DNA of 13,167 bases from Verrucomicrobiota bacterium. Its GTDB lineage: Bacteria > Verrucomicrobiota > Verrucomicrobiia > Verrucomicrobiales > Verrucomicrobiaceae. Below are positions 6,340 to 13,020 of the stretch, piece by piece. The notes under the pieces were generated by a model. It searched no databases and had not been told where the DNA came from. It saw only the letters and a program-made list of their open reading frames with translations. The stretch spans positions 1 through 13,167 of the forward strand of contig VFKY01000138.1 of the NCBI GenBank assembly GCA_009885275.1. The letters run 5' to 3'. Within the stretch, counting starts at the first letter, position 1, and the number at the start of each line of letters is the position of its first letter. The translations under genes and the position numbers were made by a program.

Positions 6340-7380
6340 ATGCCTTTATCAACTCAGCGCCTGCCCTTTGCCCAGTGGATGGAGCAGGCTCTCTTCGATC
6401 CGGCAAACGGCTACTACACTTCCCACATCCGCACCGTAGGACGACAAGGCGATTTTTCGACCTCTGCCACTGCCAGTAATCTCCTCGGTGAGGCCATCGC
6501 TCACTGGATTTTTCAGGAGCATAAAGCGCTACCCAAAGTGAAACATGTCATCGAAGTCGGCGGCGGCGATGGCTCCCTCTCCCTCTCCGTGCGAAATTCT
6601 CTCGGTTGGTGGCAGCGCCGCTCGCTGCACTGGCATCTTGTGGAAGCTTCCCCCATCCTAAAGAAAAAGCAGCAGGAACGACTCCAGGGTTCTTCAGCGA
6701 ACTGGCATGAAAGCATGAGGGAAGCTCTGAAAGCTTGCGATGGATCTGCTTTCATTTTTCACAACGAACTGGTCGACGCCTTTCCCGTCACCGTGCTGCA
6801 ATGGAATACGGCATCCATGAGTTGGCAGGAGCTTTGGTTGGAATCCACCGCTGCAGGATGGCAGGAATCGTGGGAAACACTGACCTCTGTAGAGTCAGAC
6901 AAGTTCAGCGCTCTCCAACAATGGGATGCCACAAACCCTCCACCTTATGACGGTCAGCGCATCGAGTTGCATGCTTCGTATGAGTCATGGCTACAGCAAT
7001 GGTCGCCACACTGGAGCGCCGGCGCCATGGTGACGGTCGATTATGGCGACACCTTTCCTGCCCTTTATCACCGTCAACCCCGTGGCACCATGCGCGCCTA
7101 CCTTCTGCATCAGCGACTTACTGGCTCCGCCGTTTATGCCAATATGGGGCGACAGGACATCACGAGCGATGTGAACTTCAGCGATCTCATCCGATGGGGC
7201 AAAGCTCTGCAATGGGAAAATGATCCCCTGCAAACCCAGCGTGGATTTTTGCAGCAACATATTCCAAAACTTTCTGAGCAGGTAGCAACAGATCCTGCTG
7301 CTGCTTATCTCACCGATGACTTCGGTGCCGGCGGTGCCTTTAAAGCACTCGTGCAGCGACCCTCTTCAACTTCTCTTTAG
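6340..7380 (+). CDS. MidA/NDUFAF7-family SAM-dependent methyltransferase (COG1565)
   Basis: A 346-residue class I methyltransferase of the Methyltransf_28 (former DUF185) family. The eukaryotic member, NDUFAF7/MidA, methylates a complex I subunit; bacterial substrates are mostly unknown. Family features appear in order: a helix with FAQWMEQALFDPANGYY (10-26), GRQGDFSTSA (34-43), the SAM-binding loop VIEVGGGDGSL (70-80), FHNELVDAFPV (140-150), VTVDYGD (231-237), RGTMRAYLLH (248-257) and GRQDITSDVNFSDL (270-283). The length fits the family. A GTG at 6334 gives two extra residues and is a possible start; no Shine-Dalgarno sequence supports either. The TAG stop lies within the outer arm of a long inverted repeat. 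A link to the complex I gene nuoN, about 6 kb away, is tempting but unproven. Confidence 0.87.
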   Translation: MPLSTQRLPFAQWMEQALFDPANGYYTSHIRTVGRQGDFSTSATASNLLGEAIAHWIFQEHKALPKVKHVIEVGGGDGSLSLSVRNSLGWWQRRSLHWHLVEASPILKKKQQERLQGSSANWHESMREALKACDGSAFIFHNELVDAFPVTVLQWNTASMSWQELWLESTAAGWQESWETLTSVESDKFSALQQWDATNPPPYDGQRIELHASYESWLQQWSPHWSAGAMVTVDYGDTFPALYHRQPRGTMRAYLLHQRLTGSAVYANMGRQDITSDVNFSDLIRWGKALQWENDPLQTQRGFLQQHIPKLSEQVATDPAAAYLTDDFGAGGAFKALVQRPSSTSL

Positions 7381-7484
7381 ACAGGATTTACATGATTACT
7401 CGGATTGATTTCTGAGAATAACGATCTGAACCCGAGGTGCGACATCTCAATTCGATCCTATAAATCCCGTTAATCCTGTCTAAA
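7376..7484. repeat. Long imperfect inverted repeat containing the methyltransferase stop codon
   Basis: The outer arms are TTTAGACAGGATTTA (7376-7390) and TTAATCCTGTCTAAA (7470-7484), which match at 14 of 15 positions when one is reversed and complemented. Similarity continues inward with spaced GATT and GGAT blocks, giving about 28 matches in the first 36 positions. The inner part, including TGAG (7413-7416) and CTCA (7446-7449), can also pair, so the RNA could fold into one rod of about 109 bases. Repeated GGATT units are reminiscent of dispersed bacterial REP- or MITE-like elements. The TAG stop of the upstream gene (7378-7380) is part of the left arm. There is no U tract to mark an intrinsic terminator. 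Confidence 0.65.
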
Positions 7485-7571
7485 ATGCCAGTTACCTTCC
7501 CCGCGAAAACGTTTGCGTGACGGGGATGGGCATGTTAGCAAACGCCTCTTCTTTCTCCCAATTTTTCGTTC

Positions 7572-8072
7572 ATGAAAGCTCATCAACTTATCTCTGCCAT
7601 CAGTCCCGCTTTGAAACTGGAAATCACTGGTTTCCTCCAAAAAGAAACCCGCGAAGCCTATCGCACCTCTCTTTATTCTTTGGCCGCCCAACGCAAGCTA
7701 CGCCCCCAATACATTCAAGGTAAATCACGTGAGCAACAGGGCGAATGGTTGATGGAACAACTCAAACTACGCACAAACGACGGCATTGCCGAACAGTTGC
7801 TCCAACTTTGGTTGCTTAAGGCTAAGACTCCCATGCTCATTTCTTTTCTTGATGCCGCTGGCATCAAGCACGACGGCGAAGGTCAGGTCGATGATCTTCC
7901 TGATGTCATGACGAAAGAGCAAGTGGAAGCCGGCATTGATGCCATGCTCGCCAATCACTCCACCGAACACGTCTCCGTTTACCTTCGCCTCTTCCAATTA
8001 CAACGCCCCCAAGGCTGGCATACCGTGGCAGAAGCACTGGAAAAGTACAGCGAGTTACACATGCCTTTGTGA
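7572..8072 (+). CDS. Hypothetical protein, 166 residues, family not recognised
   Basis: I do not recognise a named domain. The protein is soluble and mostly helical, with no signal peptide or membrane segment. The N-terminal half is basic (SLAAQRKLRPQYIQGK, about 36-51) and is followed by a helix-rich stretch, EQLLQLWLLKAKTPMLISFL. The next part is acidic (DGEGQVDDLPD, about 98-108), and the C-terminus contains VYLRLFQLQRPQGW. The frame is unbroken, its codon use resembles its neighbours, and the ATG at 7572 is the only good start, though no Shine-Dalgarno sequence precedes it. It lies 191 bases after the methyltransferase, with the inverted repeat between them, and is the last + strand gene before a convergent gap. 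It is probably a real gene of a clade-restricted family; the function is unknown. Confidence 0.65.
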   Translation: MKAHQLISAISPALKLEITGFLQKETREAYRTSLYSLAAQRKLRPQYIQGKSREQQGEWLMEQLKLRTNDGIAEQLLQLWLLKAKTPMLISFLDAAGIKHDGEGQVDDLPDVMTKEQVEAGIDAMLANHSTEHVSVYLRLFQLQRPQGWHTVAEALEKYSELHMPL

Positions 8073-8394
8073 AAATATTTGTTTCATTGCATCGGCTGAA
8101 TGGTTGATGCGTTGGCAGTTTTTGTAGCGACTGTATCCTACTGATGGGTGCGTGAAATAGGCTACAAAATTGGGTGATGGATTTCGTGTGGTGGCAAGAC
8201 GCGAGTGATGCGGTTATTGCACAATATCCAACGAGTGAGCAACGCAGCCACAACACGAAAGTCGCACCTGAGTTGTAGTTTATCCCGCAAACCTGTCAGT
8301 AAGTCATCGCGCCACATTGGAATATCTGTAACGACCAAGCCACGAATAGCGGCAGTGCGAGCAGATGGGGCCGCACGTCCCTACCAAAATTTAC
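8073..8394. other. Convergent intergenic gap with inverted repeat and possible coding remnant
   Basis: These 322 bases lie between two genes that point towards each other. They contain a 9-bp perfect inverted repeat (8120-8169) and a 72-codon open frame on the minus strand (8162-8380) that reads like protein but has no recognised family. No intrinsic terminator with a U tract was found for either converging gene. Confidence 0.45.
8120..8169. repeat. Fifty-base element with 9-bp perfect inverted ends
   Basis: TTTTGTAGC at 8120-8128 is the exact reverse complement of GCTACAAAA at 8161-8169, with 32 bases between. A smaller GTAG/CTAC pair sits inside the left half. The arms could be the ends of a tiny mobile element, a REP-type hairpin or a bidirectional terminator stem. 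Termination is less likely, because the loop is long and the stem is not GC-rich. Confidence 0.45.
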
Positions 8395-9609
8395 TTACCC
8401 CAACAATCCCACCGGAGCTACCTTGAAATCAGGGAACACGGCTTCCACATTTTCAAGTCCCATGGAGCCGCGCAACACTTCGGAGAAAACGCTGCGATAG
8501 TCGTGCTCGATTTTTAATCCCCCGGGACCGGTAACGGTTTCCTCGATGACGCTGGGCCATTTACTGATGATGCGTCCGCCGTTAAACTTGTCGCTCAGCA
8601 CTAAAGTGGAGAAACCGCGACCGTGATCAGTGCCGAGAGAACTGTTCTCATATATGCGTCGACCGAACTCGGTCATGACCATGACGGTGATGTTTGAGCG
8701 ATGTTCTTTGAGATCACCATCGAAGGCGGCAAGCCCTTCAGCGAGTAACTTGATGCGGGCGGCTTGCAGTCCGCTGTCGGATCCTTGAATGAAATGAGTG
8801 TCCCAGCCATCGAGATCGATGCTGGCAATTTCCAGTCCAACCCGTGCCTTGATGAGTCGGGCGATCTCCTGCATCCCTTTGCCGAATTCATCCTTCGGAT
8901 AAGTGGCATTGTTGGAAGGCTTGTAATCGTTCGATTGCAAACTGCGGACTCTCTCAAACAAACTCAACGTCTCTCGTCCCTGATTCCCGAGCAGGGTGAC
9001 ATCGGCTCCGTATAGTTGGGCCAACGCAGAGGCGGCAGCGGCGGAGTCACCACTGGGCGTTTTCAACGCGATGTCATCAAGCGATTGTAGCACGCTGACC
9101 GTGGGTGCACCTCGGAGTGATTCAGGGAGCTTAGTGCCGTAGGCAATCGCACTGAGCGGTCCGTAGTTTTTGTCCGCACGAGCACGAAGAAATCTTCCCA
9201 ACCATCCTCCACCTGCCGGTGAACCCTGCATGGAGTCACCGTGCTCCATCTGATCCTGACATTCAAAGTGAGAACCGGTGGTATTGTCGGTGCCCACATT
9301 CTGCACGATGGAGAGTCGACCTTCAGAAAATTTCTCATGCAGGGGTTTGAGCATGGGATGCAGACCGTAATGCTCATCGAGACGGATGGCACGTGAGGCA
9401 TCGGTGGAACCGTTCTCAGGTGGTTTAATGCCAATAGTGGGGCGTGCGCGATGATAGGTGTCATCGGCATACGGCACAATAAGGTTCATCGTGTCGGCAC
9501 CGCCGCGTAGGAAGACACAGACAAGGGTATGCTTCCCCGCGTCTTCCACCACCGGTGGCGCAGTGACGAGAAGCTTGCTGAGTAGGGCGCGTCGGGTGAG
9601 AGAAGGCAT
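8395..9609 (-). CDS. DUF1501 family protein with twin-arginine-like leader
   Basis: A 404-residue DUF1501 protein. The family is thought to be distantly related to the alkaline-phosphatase/sulfatase superfamily, is abundant in Planctomycetota and Verrucomicrobiota, and is usually exported by the Tat system. The start at 9609 gives MPSLTRRALLSKLL, a short twin-arginine-type leader. A GTG at 9642 would overlap the DUF1800 stop and bury the leader. Conserved points are FLRGGADTMN (33-42), LDGWDTH (266-272), MTEFGRRIYEN (312-322) and GTDHGRG (326-332); the Asp/His residues are candidate metal ligands. The gene begins 26 bases after the DUF1800 gene and is surely in the same operon. No enzymatic activity has been assigned to the family with confidence; envelope or extracellular polymer processing is a guess. 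Confidence 0.85.
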   Translation of the reverse strand: MPSLTRRALLSKLLVTAPPVVEDAGKHTLVCVFLRGGADTMNLIVPYADDTYHRARPTIGIKPPENGSTDASRAIRLDEHYGLHPMLKPLHEKFSEGRLSIVQNVGTDNTTGSHFECQDQMEHGDSMQGSPAGGGWLGRFLRARADKNYGPLSAIAYGTKLPESLRGAPTVSVLQSLDDIALKTPSGDSAAAASALAQLYGADVTLLGNQGRETLSLFERVRSLQSNDYKPSNNATYPKDEFGKGMQEIARLIKARVGLEIASIDLDGWDTHFIQGSDSGLQAARIKLLAEGLAAFDGDLKEHRSNITVMVMTEFGRRIYENSSLGTDHGRGFSTLVLSDKFNGGRIISKWPSVIEETVTGPGGLKIEHDYRSVFSEVLRGSMGLENVEAVFPDFKVAPVGLLG

Positions 9610-9635
9610 GGCGGTGGTTTCGTGAGTGGGGTTAT

Positions 9636-11141
9636 TCAGCACCGTTGAAACGCGGGCGACGCCAACATCGCACCGAGCATTTCATCTTTGTTCGAGAGGT
9701 TTTCAATGGCCTTTAATTCGGTTTCCAGCGGGTGGCGTCCGATGCAGTGGGCAAACAGTTTTGCAGTCTGGGCTTTGGTGTCCTTGTCGAGAGATTTGCG
9801 CAGCATCGTGGGATTGCATTTCACCGTTGGCACCTGATTACTTGCGATGGCGAAGGCAAAATTCCAGCGCCACAAGAGCGTGCCCATCCATGGGGCTTCT
9901 TCATCAGGGTAACCGTCGGGTGTGGGATACTGAAACAGGCCCTGTCCCATGCGATGCAGATACTCCATCAACGGCGGATGCGCATAGGTGTCGGCACCCA
10001 CGGTGCGTAATGCTGAAACGACATAGCGGAAAGGGCGCTTCAAGAGCTGACCTTGTGACGCATAAAACTCATCACTTTTAAGAATGAGACGAAGCAGGCT
10101 TTTGATATCGCCGCGTGTGGCAATGAACTGGTCAGCCACGCGCTTCACCAGCGCTTCCGGTGGATTATAGCTGACGAAGCGATGACACAGCTTGGTAGCG
10201 AGATAGTGGCCCGTGCTCCGATGGGAGCAGACGATATCGACCAGTCGTTCAATGTCCTGCGCCCCACCTCCTGCGGGAATGGTATGGCCGAGAACTTTCT
10301 TTTCTCCATCGTCATGCCATTCTTTTTTGAAATAGGTCACACCGCGGGCAGGCTTGAAGAGATTGAGATCCTCCAACAGATTACGCTTCAGATCCACCGT
10401 CCAGCCCGTGAGACAGCGCGCAGCTTCATACACATCGTTCTGGGTATAACCGCCACTGACGCCCAGTGTATGGAGCTCCAGCAGTTCGCGCGCATAGTTT
10501 TCATTGGGCACGTCCTTGGATTTGGCTCGCACTTTGTTATCGCGACCATCGAGATAAGTCAGCATAGCGGGCGACTTCGCACTGGCGATGATGAGGTCAT
10601 GAAAGTTACCGAGCGCATGAGCGCGGATGACTTCACGATCATCGCTGGGTTTGAGATACACGCAGTCGCCTTTTTCAAGGTCGATGTTGAGATGATCCGT
10701 CCAGAATTCGACCATCACCTCCAGCAGTTGTCGCTTGCTGTATACCGCCTGAATCAGTGTGTGACGGGTGATTTCATCGCGCAGCACTTCCTTGTCAAAC
10801 TCGTAAGCATTGCCCGGCTCGAACTGGAGGGATTCAAACGAACCGTCACGGAGATTGCACAACGTATTGTCGATGCTTTCGGGTTGCAGTTGTTCTTCAA
10901 TCCAAGCTTCACGACCCATGGACTTCAGGCGTGACCAGTCGCCCGGCCATGAACCAAAAGCGGCGCGATTTAGAAGATGAAAGTCATCATCGATTTTGAC
11001 ACCATCACCCACCGCGAGTGATGAGGGAACACCTTGTCCAAACTGCTGGCTCAAGGCGGTCGTAATACGCTCGCATGAGGTTAGCGAAGCAGCGCCACCG
11101 AGCGTGAACGTTTTGAGTAGAGAGCGGCGAGTGGAGTTCAT
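9636..11141 (-). CDS. DUF1800 family lipoprotein, twin-arginine leader
   Basis: A 501-residue DUF1800 protein, the usual operon partner of DUF1501. The N-terminus has STRRSLLKTFTLGG (3-16), a twin-arginine export motif. It is followed by the lipobox LTSC ending at Cys23, with Glu at +2, so the mature protein is predicted to be a folded lipoprotein anchored in a membrane. Conserved family stretches are FHLLNRAAFG (54-63), VEFWTDHLNI (144-153), PNENYARELLELHTLGV (212-228) and ARCLTGW (241-247). A PTPDGYP segment lies in the C-terminal third. The ATG at 11141 is the obvious start, but without a Shine-Dalgarno sequence. It is the middle gene of a three-gene minus-strand operon: 34 bases downstream of a small membrane protein gene and 26 bases upstream of DUF1501. 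The biochemical function of the family is unknown. Confidence 0.88.
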   Translation of the reverse strand: MNSTRRSLLKTFTLGGAASLTSCERITTALSQQFGQGVPSSLAVGDGVKIDDDFHLLNRAAFGSWPGDWSRLKSMGREAWIEEQLQPESIDNTLCNLRDGSFESLQFEPGNAYEFDKEVLRDEITRHTLIQAVYSKRQLLEVMVEFWTDHLNIDLEKGDCVYLKPSDDREVIRAHALGNFHDLIIASAKSPAMLTYLDGRDNKVRAKSKDVPNENYARELLELHTLGVSGGYTQNDVYEAARCLTGWTVDLKRNLLEDLNLFKPARGVTYFKKEWHDDGEKKVLGHTIPAGGGAQDIERLVDIVCSHRSTGHYLATKLCHRFVSYNPPEALVKRVADQFIATRGDIKSLLRLILKSDEFYASQGQLLKRPFRYVVSALRTVGADTYAHPPLMEYLHRMGQGLFQYPTPDGYPDEEAPWMGTLLWRWNFAFAIASNQVPTVKCNPTMLRKSLDKDTKAQTAKLFAHCIGRHPLETELKAIENLSNKDEMLGAMLASPAFQRC

Positions 11142-11175
11142 TCCAAGTGCGAGAGTGGAATTCTTTTTTCAGGCT

Positions 11176-11727
11176 TTAGTTTTCCGATAAAACAGGTTCA
11201 TTGATCGGCTCTTTGATGGCCTTTTTTTGGCCAAACCAGGCACGAACCTGAATGCCAGCACCGAACACGACCAACATCATCAAAAGAAAAAACCAACCAA
11301 TAAAAGGAATCATCAAGCAACCCACAATCACCTGACCGCCCTTCCAGGTTGATCGCCATGCTTCGTCGCCTGAAGTGTATTGTGGCCATAGTTTCTCACC
11401 CACTTGCGTGGCCAGTCCGGCCGCCCCCATCAGGCTCCAGACAATGATGAGTCCCACGATGAAAAGCGATGGCACAGCGATGGGTGGAAATTTTGACATG
11501 GTCACAACAATTAAAATAGTGAATCCGGTAGGGATCAGCCCCATGAGTAAACTCACAAAGAGATTGCGGGAACTGACATCTTTGCTGCGCTCGATCATCT
11601 GAGGCCAGCGGGCACGAGCAAAAAGCCACATGGCCGGAATACCCAAGGCAGCGCCGAGTCCGATGAGTAAATAAAAGAAGGTTTGTGAAAAGAGCATGGG
11701 AGCGAGGGGTAAACGATTTTTTGCCAC
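11176..11727 (-). CDS. Small integral membrane protein, first gene of the DUF1800/DUF1501 operon
   Basis: A 183-residue protein with four or more predicted membrane segments. In numbering from the GTG start these are at about 14-35, 56-76, 86-108 and 131-158 (the last long enough for two helices). It has a positively charged tail (QVRAWFGQKKAIKEPINEP). No family was recognised with confidence. The GTG at 11727 was chosen because a strong Shine-Dalgarno sequence lies seven bases upstream; the ATG at 11697 is an alternative start ten codons later with no ribosome binding site. The frame stays open further upstream to 11817, but that part looks non-coding. The gene is 34 bases from DUF1800, so it is likely co-transcribed. 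It could be a membrane partner of the exported DUF1800/DUF1501 pair, which is inference. Confidence 0.68.
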   Translation of the reverse strand: MAKNRLPLAPMLFSQTFFYLLIGLGAALGIPAMWLFARARWPQMIERSKDVSSRNLFVSLLMGLIPTGFTILIVVTMSKFPPIAVPSLFIVGLIIVWSLMGAAGLATQVGEKLWPQYTSGDEAWRSTWKGGQVIVGCLMIPFIGWFFLLMMLVVFGAGIQVRAWFGQKKAIKEPINEPVLSEN

Positions 11728-11734
11728 AGAGCTA

Positions 11735-11742
11735 CCTTCCTC
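11735..11742 (-). promoter_or_regulatory. Shine-Dalgarno sequence deciding the membrane protein start
   Basis: On the minus strand GAGGAAGG lies seven bases before the GTG at 11727. The match and spacing are near ideal and make this GTG a better start than the ATG at 11697, which has only pyrimidine-rich sequence in front. Confidence 0.6.
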
Positions 11743-12091
11743 ATGAAAGCAGTTCTTGCGGCATGATGACGGCGCTACAGGAGATGCGGTTACAGTGCAT
11801 GAAGATAAATAATTCAAGACAGAAGTTGAAGAGGGATATCCCGATCATCGGGGGTTTTAACCACAACAACTTTCAAGTGTTTATTGCTCCCAGAGTAGAA
11901 GCACCGCCCTCGTCCCTTGATTCCCAGAGAGAGAAGACCTCATTTACCATTTCCCCATTTCCAGACTTTCAGCCCTTCAATACCTGTCTGCACATTGCTG
12001 TAAAACAAATATCCAAGAATCTTGTGATTTTTTGAAAAAATTGTGAAGATGTGCAAATCACCACTTGTTCAAAATTGAATACAATAACGAC
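11743..12091. promoter_or_regulatory. AT-rich divergent regulatory gap before the FRG gene
   Basis: No gene is supported here. The left part must carry the promoter of the minus-strand membrane/DUF1800/DUF1501 operon. The right part (about 11980-12091) is strongly AT-rich and precedes the FRG gene. It contains two direct copies of TTGTGA (12022-12027, 12041-12046), a 7-bp inverted repeat GTGATTT/AAATCAC (12024-12030, 12055-12061), the AT palindrome TTTTTTGAAAAAA, and a TACAAT box (12080-12085) six bases before the FRG start. A near-perfect palindrome, CCCGATCATCGGG, lies at 11840-11852. Confidence 0.4.
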
Positions 12092-13009
12092 ATGACCGAA
12101 CGCAATACTACCACTAGCATCGTTTCGGTTTCTAATTTTCTTGAGCAGCTGAATATGGATGATTACTTAGGTGCTTCCTCTATCTCTGACGGGTGGGTGT
12201 TCAGAGGCCAAATTCGCCGACGCTCCGGCAATGATGGATGGCCGCTTCTTCCAAAAGCAGGTCGTTCATCAGGGTTTGCAAGAGGTCTCAATGCGCTCGG
12301 TGAATCTTGGAGAGATAGTGTATCTACAGCAACCACAAGGGAAGAAACCATTACTGACATCACACGTAACTTTTTCCAACCTTATGATATGGTTGTTTTT
12401 GAGGAATGGTGTGATCGAGCTATTGCCTACAGTCGGGATTTCCCATCAAGCGCATGGGAACGACTCGCTCTAGCTCAACACTATGGTTTGGCAACACGCT
12501 TGCTTGATTGGTCAGAGAGTCCGTTGGTTGCATTGTTTTTTGCAGTTGAAGCTGCGAGCGAACAACAAGGCGCAGTATACGCTTTCTTGCGCCCTCGTTC
12601 TATTGTTAACCCAGATAAACACATATTCACGGACATAACTTCATCAACTTGGTCCAAGTTTAGCTCAGATGAGCCTCTCGATCCGCATAAAATGGCTGTC
12701 TCATCCTCTGATATTGCAATATATAAACCTCGCCCTTTAGACCGACGAATGCTCAATCAACGAGCTGTGTTCACTTATCATGCAAAACCGCTTGCCCCTA
12801 TTATTTCATCTATGGAGCGGGGAGCTCAGCTTAATTCCAGCGAGTTTTCCCGTTTTGGAACTGACTTAATGGAATTCATTATCGACGGAGCTCAAAAAAA
12901 ACGCATACGAAATGAGCTTTCTATGCTCGGCATCGATAAGGAAACACTGTTTCCTGACCTAGACGGCCTCTCATCACATATAAACTATTCAAGAAGCGGT
13001 AATCCTTAA
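12092..13009 (+). CDS. FRG domain protein
   Basis: A 305-residue protein with an FRG domain, a family named for its conserved Phe-Arg-Gly and often found in accessory or defence-linked regions; its biochemical activity is not settled. The name motif is in GWVFRGQ (34-40). The strongest signature is HYGLATRLLDWSESPLVALF at 130-149, closely matching the family's HYG-x-x-TRLLDW pattern. The C-terminal third has no recognised domain. The protein is cytoplasmic, with no signal or membrane segment. An in-frame TTG at 12065 would add nine residues; the ATG at 12092 fits better and lies six bases after a TACAAT box. No Shine-Dalgarno sequence is visible. The gene is clearly richer in A and T than its neighbours and stands alone beside an integrase remnant, which suggests acquisition by horizontal transfer. 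Confidence 0.8.
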   Translation: MTERNTTTSIVSVSNFLEQLNMDDYLGASSISDGWVFRGQIRRRSGNDGWPLLPKAGRSSGFARGLNALGESWRDSVSTATTREETITDITRNFFQPYDMVVFEEWCDRAIAYSRDFPSSAWERLALAQHYGLATRLLDWSESPLVALFFAVEAASEQQGAVYAFLRPRSIVNPDKHIFTDITSSTWSKFSSDEPLDPHKMAVSSSDIAIYKPRPLDRRMLNQRAVFTYHAKPLAPIISSMERGAQLNSSEFSRFGTDLMEFIIDGAQKKRIRNELSMLGIDKETLFPDLDGLSSHINYSRSGNP

Positions 13010-13020
13010 TTATTTCGGAA

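Noticed and set aside
9626..10081. A 151-codon open frame on the + strand
   Set aside because: It is antisense to DUF1800 and the DUF1501 start, with Cys/Arg/His-rich sequence typical of shadow frames.
10182..10934. A 250-codon open frame on the + strand
   Set aside because: It is fully antisense to the DUF1800 gene, which has clear family motifs; the + strand product resembles no family and has no upstream signals.
11840..11852. CCCGATCATCGGG palindrome as an operator or terminator
   Set aside because: It is a single short palindrome with a one-base centre, far from either start; chance cannot be excluded, so it is only mentioned within the intergenic region.
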